Shown one piece after another: positions 10,614 through 17,952 of a stretch of DNA of 36,900 nt. The notes under the pieces are model-generated. The model saw only the letters and a list, made by a program, of their open reading frames with translations. It did not search any database and had not been told where the DNA came from. Origin of the DNA: an uncultured Aquincola sp. GTDB taxonomy: Bacteria; Pseudomonadota; Gammaproteobacteria; Burkholderiales; Burkholderiaceae. Each line of letters starts with the position of its first letter. Position 1 is the stretch's first letter. The stretch is from assembly GCA_937883885.1 (NCBI GenBank), contig CAKZXL010000697.1, positions 1-36,900 of the forward strand. The letters run 5' to 3'. The position numbers were made by a program, and so were the translations under genes.

Positions 10614-10653
10614 TATTCTTACCCCATCGTCATCGATGCGATCGGGGTAAGAA
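10614..10653 (+). promoter_or_regulatory. vapBC promoter/operator palindrome
   Basis: A long inverted repeat ends just before the vapB ATG: TTCTTACCCC (10616-10625) pairs perfectly with GGGGTAAGAA (10644-10653) around a central palindrome CATCGATG (10631-10638). It overlaps a -10-like TATTCT (10614-10619), and its right arm also supplies the GGGG that can serve as ribosome binding site. This is the placement expected for VapB-VapC autorepression. The palindrome is seen directly; its operator role is inferred. Confidence 0.7.
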
Positions 10654-10654
10654 C

Positions 10655-10867
10655 ATGACCGCCACCGCCACCTTGTCCAGCAAGTTCCAGATCTCCGTTC
10701 CCAAGTCCGTGCGCGAGGAACAGCACTGGCAGGCGGGGCAGGAGTTCGTCTTCATCCCCAAGGGCAAGGGCGTGCTTTTGATGCCCGTGCCCGAGCTGGC
10801 GCAACTGGCCGGCATCGCCAAGGGCGCGCGGAAGGAAGACTACCGTGATCGGGCGGACCGCTTCTGA
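10655..10867 (+). CDS. vapB: Antitoxin VapB, AbrB/SpoVT (swapped-hairpin) family
   Basis: A 70-residue DNA-binding antitoxin. Residues 1-45 form the AbrB-type fold (TLSSKFQISVPKSVREEQHW, then GQEFVFIPKGKGVLLMPV). The C-terminal tail (ELAQLAGIAKGARKEDYRDR) should be the segment that binds and blocks the toxin. The stop TGA shares one base with the toxin ATG (TGATG), so the pair is translationally coupled. Autorepression through the palindrome immediately upstream is likely. The cassette sits between alaS with its repeats and coaBC, a housekeeping junction, so it was probably acquired. Confidence 0.88.
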   Translation: MTATATLSSKFQISVPKSVREEQHWQAGQEFVFIPKGKGVLLMPVPELAQLAGIAKGARKEDYRDRADRF

Positions 10868-11253
10868 TGGCGGCTGCGCGTGTGGTCGACACCTCGGCCT
10901 GGATCGAGTGGCTGGCCGGCAGCGCCTTGGGCAAGAGGCTCGTCAAGCAGTTTCCCGACCAGACGCAATGCGTCGTGCCTACGATCGTGCAGCTCGAACT
11001 CTCGAAGTGGCTGGTTCGTGAAGTCGGTGAGGACGAGGCCGATCAGGTGATGGCCTACACGCGGAAGTGCGTCGTGGTGCCGCTGGACACCGCGATTGCT
11101 TTGCTGGCGGCGGACCTGCACCGCGAACACAAGCTGGCGACCGCCGACGCCATCGTCTACGCCACGGCGCGTCACGCCGGCGCGGACCTGCTGACCTGCG
11201 ACGCGCATTTCCAGGATCTGCCGGACGTGGTCTTCTTCCCCAAGGGCACGTGA
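10867..11253 (+). CDS. vapC: Toxin VapC, PIN-domain ribonuclease
   Basis: A 128-residue PIN-domain protein, the toxin half of the module; VapC toxins are Mg-dependent RNases that cut tRNA or rRNA. The acidic active-site residues are present: D8 in VVDTSAW, E44 in VQLELSKW, D94 in LATADAIVYATA and D112 in LTCDAHF. Length is normal and there is no frameshift, so it should be active and needs its antitoxin. The RNA target cannot be predicted from sequence. Confidence 0.9.
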   Translation: MAAARVVDTSAWIEWLAGSALGKRLVKQFPDQTQCVVPTIVQLELSKWLVREVGEDEADQVMAYTRKCVVVPLDTAIALLAADLHREHKLATADAIVYATARHAGADLLTCDAHFQDLPDVVFFPKGT

Positions 11254-11277
11254 CGGCGTGACAATGGGCCCAGCGGC

Positions 11278-11283
11278 TACAGT
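11278..11283 (+). promoter_or_regulatory. Possible -10 box of coaBC
   Basis: TACAGT ends six bases before the coaBC ATG, which would give a leaderless transcript. A second hexamer, GACAAT at 11260-11265, is an alternative that would give a short leader. No convincing -35 box accompanies either, and no clear Shine-Dalgarno precedes the ATG. Confidence 0.35.
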
Positions 11284-11289
11284 GCGCCC

Positions 11290-12516
11290 ATGCCTGAACG
11301 CCAAGACCTTGCCGGCCGCCACATCCTGCTGGGGCTGTCCGGCGGCATCGCCAGCTACAAGTCGGCCGAACTGGTGCGCGAGCTGTCGCGCGCCGGGGCC
11401 ACCGTGCAGGTGGTGATGACCGAAGCCGCCGAGCACTTCATCACCCCGGTGACGATGCAGGCGCTGTCCAACCGGCCTGTGGTCACCAGCCAGTGGGACG
11501 CGCGCGAGCCCAATAACATGGCGCACATCAACCTCACCCGTGAGGCGGATGCGATGCTCATTGCCCCGGCCAGCGCCGACTTCATCGCCAAGCTGGTGCA
11601 GGGCCGGGCCGACGACCTGCTGAGCCTGGCCTGCCTGGCGCGCCCCATCGATCGCTGCCCGCTGCTGGTGGCCCCGGCCATGAACCGCGAGATGTGGGCC
11701 CACCCGGCCACCCAGCGCAACGTGCGCCAGCTGGTGGCCGACGGCGCCACGCTGCTGGGCCCCGGCGCCGGCGACCAGGCCTGCGGCGAAGTGGGCGATG
11801 GCCGCATGCTGGAAGCGGTGGAGCTGTGCGAGGCGATGATCGCGTTCTTCCAGCCCAAGCTGCTGGCCGGCCGCCGCGTGCTCATCACCGCCGGGCCCAC
11901 CTTCGAGCCCATCGACCCGGTGCGCGGCATCACCAACCATTCCAGCGGCAAGATGGGCTTCGCGCTGGCCCGCGCCGCGCAGGAGGCGGGCGCCCAGGTC
12001 ACGCTGGTGGCCGGACCGGTGCACCTGCCCACGCCGCGCGGCGTGGCCCGGCTGGACGTGCAGACCGCCCGCCAGATGCAGGCCGCGGTGCTGCCGCTGG
12101 CGCCGCAGCACGACGTGTTCATCGCCACCGCCGCGGTGGCCGACTGGCGGCCCGACACCACCGCCGACCACAAGATCAAGAAGCAGGGCGACCGCCGCGT
12201 GCCCACGCTGGCGCTGACCGAGAACCCCGACATCCTGGCTGCGGTGGCGGCACTGCCGCAGCGGCCCTACTGCGTGGGCTTTGCCGCCGAGAGCGAGCAA
12301 CTGCTGCAGCACGCCAGCGAGAAGCGGCTGCGCAAGAACATCCCGCTGATCGTCGGCAACCTGGGGCCGGCCACCTTCGGCCGCGACGACAATGCACTGC
12401 TGCTGGTGGACGAAAACGGCCACCACGACATTCCCCACGCCGACAAGCTGACGCTGGCCCGCGCCCTGGTGGGCGAGATCGCCGGCCGCCTCGGCCAGCC
12501 ACACGCCCCCGCATGA
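11290..12516 (+). CDS. coaBC: Bifunctional phosphopantothenoylcysteine decarboxylase/phosphopantothenate-cysteine ligase
   Basis: Carries out two successive steps of coenzyme A synthesis: CTP-dependent joining of phosphopantothenate and cysteine (CoaB), then FMN-dependent decarboxylation (CoaC). The N-terminal flavoprotein domain (about 1-185) shows [14 protein letters not shown], the catalytic histidine region NNMAHINL (H79), the PAMN stretch and the cysteine of [11 protein letters not shown] (C165). The C-terminal CoaB domain starts near residue 190 ([24 protein letters not shown]) and has the lysine-rich DHKIKKQG stretch. The length of 408 is typical. Its stop overlaps the dut start by four bases (ATGA), so the two are co-translated, the common proteobacterial arrangement. 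Confidence 0.96.
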   Translation: MPERQDLAGRHILLGLSGGIASYKSAELVRELSRAGATVQVVMTEAAEHFITPVTMQALSNRPVVTSQWDAREPNNMAHINLTREADAMLIAPASADFIAKLVQGRADDLLSLACLARPIDRCPLLVAPAMNREMWAHPATQRNVRQLVADGATLLGPGAGDQACGEVGDGRMLEAVELCEAMIAFFQPKLLAGRRVLITAGPTFEPIDPVRGITNHSSGKMGFALARAAQEAGAQVTLVAGPVHLPTPRGVARLDVQTARQMQAAVLPLAPQHDVFIATAAVADWRPDTTADHKIKKQGDRRVPTLALTENPDILAAVAALPQRPYCVGFAAESEQLLQHASEKRLRKNIPLIVGNLGPATFGRDDNALLLVDENGHHDIPHADKLTLARALVGEIAGRLGQPHAPA

Positions 12517-12962
12517 CCGTCATCGATGTGAAAGTGCTCGACGCCCGCATGGCCGAGCAGATGCCCGCCTACGCCACTCCCGGCAGCGCGGGGCTGGATT
12601 TGCGCGCCTGCCTGGACGCACCGCTGGTGCTGGAGCCGGGGCAGGCCGCCCTCATTCCCACCGGCCTGTCCATCCACATCGCCGACCCGGGGCTGGCCGC
12701 GATGCTGCTGCCGCGCTCGGGCCTGGGCCACAAGCACGGCATCGTGCTGGGCAACCTGGTGGGCCTGATCGACAGCGACTACCAGGGCCCGTTGATGGTG
12801 AGCTGCTGGAACCGCGGCCAGCAGGCCTACACCGTGCAGCCGATGGAGCGCATCGCGCAGATGGTCATCGTGCCGGTGGTGCAGGCCAGCTTCCGCCGCG
12901 TCGAAAGTTTCGACGCCAGCGAGCGGGGCACCGGCGGGTTCGGGTCGACTGGTACGGCCTGA
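12513..12962 (+). CDS. dut: dUTP diphosphatase (trimeric dUTPase)
   Basis: Hydrolyses dUTP to dUMP and pyrophosphate, keeping uracil out of DNA and feeding dTMP synthesis. All five trimeric dUTPase motifs are in order within 149 residues: [10 protein letters not shown] (23-32), [12 protein letters not shown] (66-77), [11 protein letters not shown] (84-94), ERIAQMVI (112-119) and the P-loop-like [10 protein letters not shown] (138-147). The start is the ATG overlapping the coaBC stop; the frame is open further upstream only as a shadow of coaBC. It converges on the SlyD-like gene with 19 bases between stops and no clear terminator. Confidence 0.97.
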   Translation: MTVIDVKVLDARMAEQMPAYATPGSAGLDLRACLDAPLVLEPGQAALIPTGLSIHIADPGLAAMLLPRSGLGHKHGIVLGNLVGLIDSDYQGPLMVSCWNRGQQAYTVQPMERIAQMVIVPVVQASFRRVESFDASERGTGGFGSTGTA

Positions 12963-12981
12963 GCGGGTCTGGTGCCTGTGT

Positions 12982-13506
12982 TCAGTGGAGGCCTGGCGCC
13001 GGTGGCGCCGAGGCCAGCACGCTGAAGGCCGACGACTCATTGACGCTGCCGGCCTCGATCTCGTCTTCGGTCGCGGCACGCACGCCGCGCACCGTCAGGT
13101 GCAGGCGCAGCGCGATGCCGGCCAGCGGATGGTTGGCGTCCAGCACCACCTGCGAGGGGTAGACCTCGGTCACGGTGTAGATGGCGTCGCCCGGCATGTC
13201 GGGCGTGGTGGCGCCTTCGGGCAAGCCTTCGAACTGCATGCCCGGCTCCACCTCGTCGGGGAACAGCGCGCGGTCTTCGAAGCACACCAGGTCGGCGTCA
13301 TAGTCGCCGAAGGCATGTTCGGGCTCCAGGTGCAGATGCACTTCGTAGCCTTCGGCCTGGCCGGCGAGGGCTTCTTCCACCTTGGGCAGCAGGTCGTCAC
13401 CGCCAAAGAAAAATTCGACCGGCTCATTCAGTTCGTCGATGGCCTGGCCTTGGGTGTCGGCGAGTCTCCAGGTCAGGGAGACGACGCAAGGGGCGTTGAT
13501 CAGCAT
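12982..13506 (-). CDS. FKBP-type peptidyl-prolyl cis-trans isomerase, SlyD/FkpB-like
   Basis: A 174-residue cytoplasmic FKBP with the SlyD arrangement. FKBP strands in the first 65 residues (VSLTWRLADTQGQAIDE, FFFGGDDLLPKVEEALAG, HLHLEPEHAFGDYD) are interrupted by the insert-in-flap chaperone domain (about 70-125), and the fold closes with LDANHPLAGIALRLHLTV. The histidine-rich metal-binding tail of E. coli SlyD is absent; the C-terminus is a short Ala/Pro tail. It likely helps fold proteins or catalyses prolyl isomerisation. No signal peptide is seen. It is divergent from roxA with 58 bases between starts. Confidence 0.85.
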   Translation of the reverse strand: MLINAPCVVSLTWRLADTQGQAIDELNEPVEFFFGGDDLLPKVEEALAGQAEGYEVHLHLEPEHAFGDYDADLVCFEDRALFPDEVEPGMQFEGLPEGATTPDMPGDAIYTVTEVYPSQVVLDANHPLAGIALRLHLTVRGVRAATEDEIEAGSVNESSAFSVLASAPPAPGLH

Positions 13507-13552
13507 CGCAGGATGATGTCACAACCTGCCCAGGGCGCCGGCGGCCGGCGGC

Positions 13553-13558
13553 GACAAT
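13553..13558 (+). promoter_or_regulatory. Possible -10 box of roxA
   Basis: GACAAT ends six bases before the roxA ATG, standing out in a very GC-rich gap. There is no matching -35 and no Shine-Dalgarno, so a leaderless transcript is the simplest reading. It is position-based and unproven. Confidence 0.35.
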
Positions 13559-13564
13559 CCGCCG

Positions 13565-14728
13565 ATGCTCATCGATCAAGCTCTGCCGCTGCTGGGCGGC
13601 CTGTCTCCCGCGCAATTCATGCGCCGCCACTGGCACAAGAAGCCGCTGCTCATCCGCCAGGCGGTGCCCGGCGTGGTGCCGCCCGTCACCCGCTCGCAGG
13701 CCTTCGAGCTGGCCGCGCGCGAAGAGGTCGAGTCGCGCCTCATCGTGCACCAGCCCCAGCCCACGGCCCGCGGCAAGATGGCCTGGAAGCTGCGCCACGG
13801 CCCCATCGCCCGCACCGCGCTGCCACCGCTGAAAACGCCCGGCTGGACCCTGTTGGTGCAAGGCCTGGACCTGCATGTGCCCGCCGCGCACGAATTGCTC
13901 AGCCGCTTCCGCTTCGTGCCCGAGGCGCGGCTGGACGACCTGATGATCTCCTACGCCACCGAAGGCGGCGGCGTGGGCCCCCACCTCGATTCGTACGACG
14001 TGTTCCTGCTGCAGGTGCAGGGCCGGCGACGCTGGCGCATCGGCCCGGTGGCCGACCGCACGCTGGTGGACGGCGTGCCATTGAAGATCCTGGCGAACTT
14101 CGAGCCGCAGCAGGAATGGGTGCTGGAGCCCGGCGACATGCTGTACCTGCCGCCGATGTGGGGCCACGACGGCGTGGCCGAAGGCGGCGAGTGCATGACC
14201 TGCTCGATCGGCTTTCGCGCCCCCAGCCGCGGCGAGATGGCGCGCGAGCTGCTGCAGCGGCTGGCCGACATCGCCGCCGATGGCGCCGACGACGAAGACC
14301 CGCGGCAAACGCGGCTGTACCGCGACCCCACGCAGCCGGCCACCAACGAGCCAGGTCGGGTGCCGCCGGCGCTGGCCGATTTCGCGGCCCAGGCCGTGCG
14401 CGAATGGCTGGCCGATCCTCAAGCCTTGGCCATGGCGGTCGGGGAAAACTTGAGCGAGCCCAAGCGCTCGGTCTGGTTCGAGCCCGGGCAGGCCCTGGCG
14501 GCAGGCGTTGCCATCGAACTCGACGCGCGCAGCAAAATGCTCTACGACGACCAGCATGTTTTCATCAACGGCGAGAGCTTTCGCGCCGGCGGCCGTGATG
14601 CCCGTCTGATGCGCCGCCTGGCGGACGATCGGCACCTGGGCGCGGCAGATGTCGCCCGTTTGAGTGCTGAAGCCGTCGGTTTGCTGTCGGAATGGGCGCA
14701 GGCGGGCTGGGTGCGCGTGGCCAGTTGA
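13565..14728 (+). CDS. roxA: Ribosomal protein uL16 arginine 3-hydroxylase, JmjC/cupin oxygenase (YcfD/RoxA family)
   Basis: A Fe(II)/2-oxoglutarate-dependent oxygenase; the E. coli homologue YcfD hydroxylates an arginine of ribosomal protein L16. The 387-residue length fits. The N-terminus shows the family signature FMRRHWHKKPLLIRQA. The double-stranded beta-helix carries the metal triad: H140 and D142 in VGPHLDSYDVF and H201 in MWGHDGVAEGG. It also has the cofactor-side stretch LEPGDMLYLPP. The C-terminal half should be the dimerisation and winged-helix parts. The gene stands alone between divergent slyD and a strong hairpin terminator. Confidence 0.9.
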   Translation: MLIDQALPLLGGLSPAQFMRRHWHKKPLLIRQAVPGVVPPVTRSQAFELAAREEVESRLIVHQPQPTARGKMAWKLRHGPIARTALPPLKTPGWTLLVQGLDLHVPAAHELLSRFRFVPEARLDDLMISYATEGGGVGPHLDSYDVFLLQVQGRRRWRIGPVADRTLVDGVPLKILANFEPQQEWVLEPGDMLYLPPMWGHDGVAEGGECMTCSIGFRAPSRGEMARELLQRLADIAADGADDEDPRQTRLYRDPTQPATNEPGRVPPALADFAAQAVREWLADPQALAMAVGENLSEPKRSVWFEPGQALAAGVAIELDARSKMLYDDQHVFINGESFRAGGRDARLMRRLADDRHLGAADVARLSAEAVGLLSEWAQAGWVRVAS

Positions 14729-14732
14729 GGGG

Positions 14733-14777
14733 CGCAGGCGAGGCAAAGCACGCGCGGGCTCGTGTTTTGCCCCTGCG
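14733..14777 (+). terminator. Long hairpin after roxA, probable terminator
   Basis: GGCAAAGCACG (14742-14752) pairs with CGTGTTTTGCC (14761-14771) with one G-T pair. The stem continues outward as CGCAGG (14733-14738) with CCTGCG (14772-14777), leaving a three-base bulge. It starts five bases after the roxA stop. The stem is unusually long and the T-run lies inside the stem rather than after it, so it may instead protect the 3' end of the mRNA. Confidence 0.55.
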
Positions 14778-14897
14778 GCTTGAGGCATGAACGCCCGACA
14801 GCGGTCAGATACATCACGGTTGAGGCAATTTCGCAACGTTCGGTGGTTGCCTGCACTCGGTACCCGACCGGTCTCTAGGGAACTCCCTTACTCCTCG

Positions 14898-14903
14898 TAT
14901 ACT
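14898..14903 (+). promoter_or_regulatory. Possible -10 box of the small lipoprotein gene
   Basis: TATACT lies in an AT-rich island about 110 bases before the lipoprotein ATG. It would give a roughly 100-base leader containing an imperfect hairpin (GACAAAGG at 14913 with TCCTTGTC at 14935). No good -35 is seen at 17 bases. A GGAACT upstream (14878-14883) resembles an ECF-type -35 half only. The rest of the gap from 14778 to 15010 shows nothing else I can interpret. Confidence 0.35.
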
Positions 14904-15010
14904 TGCGGGCTAGACAAAGGGACAGCTCGAGCGTTCCTTGTCTTGGGTGGCGTGCAGTTCTGTTCGCCCCATGACCAGTAATTGTTCGACATACAGATTC
15001 GAGGACACAA

Positions 15011-15220
15011 ATGAACAAATCGCTCCTGTTGGCTGCCCTGTTTGCTGGCGTTGCCCTGACCGCTTGCGGCAAGAAGGAAGAAGCTCCGGCCCCCGCCCCG
15101 GCTCCTGTGGAAGCCCCGGCTCCGGCCCCCGCTGCTGCCCCGGCCGCCGCTGACGCTGCTTCGGCCGCTGCCGACGCCGCTTCGGCTGCTGCTACCGCTG
15201 CTTCGGCCGCCAGCAACTGA
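15011..15220 (+). CDS. Small Ala/Pro-rich lipoprotein of unknown function
   Basis: A 69-residue protein with a lipoprotein signal peptide (MNKSLLLAALFAGVALTAC, lipobox LTAC, lipidated Cys19). The mature part is only about 50 residues: a KKEE start, a Pro-Ala segment (APAPAPAPVEAPAPAPAAAP), then an almost pure Ala/Ser/Asp helix-prone tail with the repeated unit AADAAS. No catalytic domain fits. The Pro-Ala part could span the cell wall and the tail could form a coiled helix. The ribosome binding site GAGGACAC lies at good spacing and a strong terminator follows, so it is a monocistronic, possibly highly expressed gene. Confidence 0.8.
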   Translation: MNKSLLLAALFAGVALTACGKKEEAPAPAPAPVEAPAPAPAAAPAAADAASAAADAASAAATAASAASN

Positions 15221-15240
15221 TCCAGCGCGATCCGTTCTGC

Positions 15241-15266
15241 AAAAAGCCGCCCTCGGGCGGCTTTTT
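15241..15266. terminator. Bidirectional rho-independent terminator
   Basis: AAAAAGCCGCCC-tcg-GGGCGGCTTTTT-type hairpin: A-run on the left, T-run on the right. It ends the lipoprotein transcript on the plus strand and the DUF192 transcript on the minus strand, whose stop codon begins at its edge. Confidence 0.93.
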
Positions 15267-15712
15267 CATTTGCGGAACGGCGCGCCCGAGATCTTGGAGC
15301 CCGGCTTGATGCCACGCTTGGCGAACCAACCCTGGTTCATCTCCAGCGCGTAGCGAACCGGCTGCTCGGAGCAATGGCTGTCCAGCTTCTGCGGCTGCAT
15401 GTCGGCGATGTTCACCACCGTTCCGTCATCGGCCAGGAAGGCGATGGACAGCGGCAGCAGCGTGTTCTTCATCCAGAAGCAGCGGGTGGCGCGCTGCTCG
15501 AACACAAACAGCATGCCGTCGGTGGCCGGCATCTCCTTGCGGTGCATCAGCCCGATCTGGCGCTGCTCCTCGGTCTGGGCCACTTCGGCCTTGATGTTGT
15601 ACATGCCCGCGTTCAGCGGGATGCTGGGCAGGCGCTGCGGTGCGTCCTGCGCCCACGCGGCGGCGCTGGCGGCCAGCGTCAGCGCAACCGCTGCCCTTGT
15701 TGTCAGCTTCAT
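15266..15712 (-). CDS. DUF192 family secreted protein
   Basis: A 148-residue protein with a Sec signal peptide (MKLTTRAAVALTLAASAAAWA, cleavage before QDAP). The rest is one DUF192 domain with its hallmark stretches: VAQTEEQRQIGLMHRKEMP, GMLFVF, RCFWMKNTLLPLSIAFL and a late ALEMNQGWFAKRGIKPGSK. DUF192 proteins are small beta-rich proteins of unknown biochemical role, often exported. It stands alone, convergent with the lipoprotein gene and divergent from icd. Confidence 0.88.
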   Translation of the reverse strand: MKLTTRAAVALTLAASAAAWAQDAPQRLPSIPLNAGMYNIKAEVAQTEEQRQIGLMHRKEMPATDGMLFVFEQRATRCFWMKNTLLPLSIAFLADDGTVVNIADMQPQKLDSHCSEQPVRYALEMNQGWFAKRGIKPGSKISGAPFRK

Positions 15713-15802
15713 CGGTCAAAGTCCCATGGCGGTCTGTCGATGCGCCATGGTAGCGAGGCTGGATTGCTGTCCCGCAAACCGTGGTTGACAGAGCGGCTGA
15801 AC

Positions 15803-15808
15803 TAGAAT
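15803..15808 (+). promoter_or_regulatory. Probable -10 box of icd
   Basis: TAGAAT in the context CTAGAATCG, 46 bases before the icd start. A perfect TTGACA (15785-15790) lies only 12 bases upstream, too close to act as its normal -35 partner. The same TAGAATC string precedes clpS, lysC and the tRNA-Ser gene in this window. Confidence 0.5.
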
Positions 15809-15854
15809 CGTTCGCGAGTTTCCCTCCCTGTTTTCAATACCGGAGCCCCTTTTC

Positions 15855-17108
15855 ATGTACCAGCACATCCAAGTGCCCACGGGTGGCCAGAAGATCACCG
15901 TCAATGCGGACTTCTCGCTCAATGTGCCCGACGAGCCGATCATTCCCTACATCGAGGGCGACGGCACGGGCTTCGACATCACCCCCGTGATGCTCAAGGT
16001 GGTGGACGCTGCGGTGGCCAAGGCCTACGGCGGCAAGAAGAAGATCCACTGGATGGAGGTGTACGCCGGCGAGAAGTCGACCAAGGTGTACGGCCCCGAC
16101 GTGTGGCTGCCGGAAGAAACCCTGCACGCCGTGCGCGACTACGTCGTGTCGATCAAGGGCCCGCTGACCACGCCCGTGGGCGGTGGCATCCGCAGCCTGA
16201 ACGTGGCGCTGCGCCAGGAGCTCGACCTGTACGTCTGCCTGCGGCCCATCCAGTACTTCAAGGGCGTGCCCAGCCCCGTGAAGGAACCGGAAAAGACCAA
16301 CATGGTCATCTTCCGTGAGAACTCGGAAGACATCTACGCCGGCATCGAGTTCGAAGCCGAGAGCGACAAGGCCAAGAAGCTGATCAAGTTCCTGCAGGAA
16401 GAGTTCGGCGTCAAGAAGATCCGCTTCCCGAACACTTCGGGCATCGGCATCAAGCCGGTGTCGAAGGAAGGCACCGAGCGCCTGGTGCGCAAGGCCATCC
16501 AGTACGCCATCGACAACGACAAGCCCAGCGTCACTATCGTGCACAAGGGCAACATCATGAAGTTCACCGAAGGTGGCTTCCGTGACTGGGCCTACGCGCT
16601 GGCACAGAAGGAATTCGGCGCCGAGCTGATCGACGGCGGCCCGTGGTGCAAGTTCAAGAACCCGAAGACCGGCAAGGACATCGTGGTCAAGGACTCCATC
16701 GCCGACGCCTTCCTGCAACAGATCCTGCTGCGCCCGGCCGAGTACTCGGTGATCGCCACGCTGAACCTGAACGGCGACTACGTCTCTGACGCGCTGGCCG
16801 CGCAAGTGGGCGGCATCGGCATCGCCCCGGGCGCCAACCTGAGCGACTCGGTCGCGATGTTCGAAGCCACCCACGGCACCGCACCGAAGTACGCTGGCAA
16901 GGACTACGTGAACCCCGGTTCCGAAATCCTGTCGGCCGAAATGATGCTGCGCCACATGGGCTGGACCGAAGCGGCCGACCTGATCATCAGCTCGATGGAA
17001 AAGTCCATCGCGTCGAAGAAGGTGACGTACGACTTCGCCCGCCTGATGGAAGGCGCGACCCAGGTGTCGTGCTCGGGCTTCGGTCAGGTGATGATCGACC
17101 ACATGTGA
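15855..17108 (+). CDS. icd: NADP-dependent isocitrate dehydrogenase
   Basis: Oxidative decarboxylation of isocitrate to 2-oxoglutarate in the TCA cycle; cytoplasmic homodimer. The 417-residue length and sequence match the E. coli Icd type. Visible: [12 protein letters not shown], the substrate-binding and phosphorylatable serine in [13 protein letters not shown] (S114, Ser113 in E. coli), [18 protein letters not shown], the metal-binding aspartates around [14 protein letters not shown], and the NADP-specifying HGTAPKYAG with Lys-Tyr. The serine suggests control by AceK phosphorylation is possible; aceK is not in the window. Start is the ATG giving MYQHIQVP. A clear terminator follows. Confidence 0.97.
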   Translation: MYQHIQVPTGGQKITVNADFSLNVPDEPIIPYIEGDGTGFDITPVMLKVVDAAVAKAYGGKKKIHWMEVYAGEKSTKVYGPDVWLPEETLHAVRDYVVSIKGPLTTPVGGGIRSLNVALRQELDLYVCLRPIQYFKGVPSPVKEPEKTNMVIFRENSEDIYAGIEFEAESDKAKKLIKFLQEEFGVKKIRFPNTSGIGIKPVSKEGTERLVRKAIQYAIDNDKPSVTIVHKGNIMKFTEGGFRDWAYALAQKEFGAELIDGGPWCKFKNPKTGKDIVVKDSIADAFLQQILLRPAEYSVIATLNLNGDYVSDALAAQVGGIGIAPGANLSDSVAMFEATHGTAPKYAGKDYVNPGSEILSAEMMLRHMGWTEAADLIISSMEKSIASKKVTYDFARLMEGATQVSCSGFGQVMIDHM

Positions 17109-17143
17109 TGCGCCGGCGCTGCTGACCGCAGAGTCTGTGAGGG

Positions 17144-17177
17144 GCCCCTGGTGCTGTGCAAGCACCAGGGGCTTTTT
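17144..17177 (+). terminator. Rho-independent terminator of icd
   Basis: A perfect 12-bp stem, GCCCCTGGTGCT (17144-17155) with AGCACCAGGGGC (17161-17172), a five-base loop, then TTTTT. Confidence 0.95.
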
Positions 17178-17216
17178 CATTGCTCATGCCGGTCGCCGGG
17201 CACCCTTGCCGCACCC

Positions 17217-17245
17217 AAAACCGGGGCGCCAGTTCGACGCCCCGG
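17217..17245 (-). terminator. Terminator of the phoX/PEP-CTERM unit
   Basis: CCGGGGCG (17221-17228) pairs with CGCCCCGG (17238-17245). On the minus strand the stem is followed by TTTT (17217-17220), nine bases after the PEP-CTERM gene stop. Confidence 0.8.
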
Positions 17246-17253
17246 TGCTGCGA

Positions 17254-17919
17254 TCAGCCGCGCGACTGGCGCAGACGGCGGTTCGACAGCAGACCCAGCA
17301 CGCCCAGGCCGGCCAGCATCAGGGCGTAGCTCTCGGGCTCCGGCACCGGCGTGGTGACGGTCAGGTTGTCCGCCACCACGCCCACGCCCTTGAAGGCGAT
17401 GGAGCGGATGTCGGCCTGCGCGCGCACGATGCCCAGGAACTGGCCTTCGTTGTAGCCATCGGCAGCGGTGTCGACGACGAAGGCGTGGGTCTCGATGATG
17501 AGGCTGTTGTCGCCGTAGGCCGTGACTTCCACGCTCAGCGGGGCGGTGCCGTACAGGTCGGCCAGCGCGTCGAAAGCGGCATGGTTGACGAAGGCGCCGG
17601 CACCACTGGACAGGCCGTTGGTGAAGGTGAAGCGCAGCTCGCCCGAGGTGCCGCCTGCGGCGAAGAAGTTGCCCACGCCCCACAGGCCGTTGTCGTACAG
17701 CACGCGGTTGTTGGCGCCTAGTTCGGCCTGGCTGTCGCCGGTGAACACGATGCCGGTGCCCACGGTGACGGGGCCGCTGGTCAGCAGGCCGTCGAAGGCT
17801 TCAAAGTCGACCGTCAGCTGCGGGCCGGCGATGGCCGCCGCGTCGGTGACGAGCGCGGCCTGCACGGGCAATGCGGCGACGGCGACCAGGGCGGCCGCGG
17901 CGATCAGTTGCAGTTTCAT
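17254..17919 (-). CDS. PEP-CTERM sorting-signal surface protein
   Basis: A 221-residue exported protein. It has a Sec signal peptide (MKLQLIAAAALVAVAALPVQA) and a C-terminal PEP-CTERM tripartite signal: VPEPES, a hydrophobic stretch YALMLAGLGVLGLL, then the basic end NRRLRQSRG. Such proteins are processed by exosortase (EpsH/XrtA) and are usually tied to exopolysaccharide. The central part (FEAFDGLLTSGPVTVGTGIVF, LRFTFTNGLSSGAGAFV, VEVTAYGDNSLI) looks like a beta-sandwich; I recognise no enzyme. No exosortase gene is in the window. A good ribosome binding site (AAGGAGATT) precedes the ATG and it lies 33 bases after phoX, so the two are probably co-transcribed. Confidence 0.9.
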   Translation of the reverse strand: MKLQLIAAAALVAVAALPVQAALVTDAAAIAGPQLTVDFEAFDGLLTSGPVTVGTGIVFTGDSQAELGANNRVLYDNGLWGVGNFFAAGGTSGELRFTFTNGLSSGAGAFVNHAAFDALADLYGTAPLSVEVTAYGDNSLIIETHAFVVDTAADGYNEGQFLGIVRAQADIRSIAFKGVGVVADNLTVTTPVPEPESYALMLAGLGVLGLLSNRRLRQSRG

Positions 17920-17952
17920 GGAATCTCCTTGATCGAAAAGTGGGGCGGCGCC

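Noticed and set aside
14787..14981. 64-codon open frame before the lipoprotein gene
   Set aside because: No ribosome binding site, and it runs through the likely promoter; composition does not look like a protein.
15785..15808. TTGACA plus TAGAAT as a classical sigma-70 promoter of icd
   Set aside because: The spacer is only 12 bases, well below the 16-18 needed; the -10 alone was kept.
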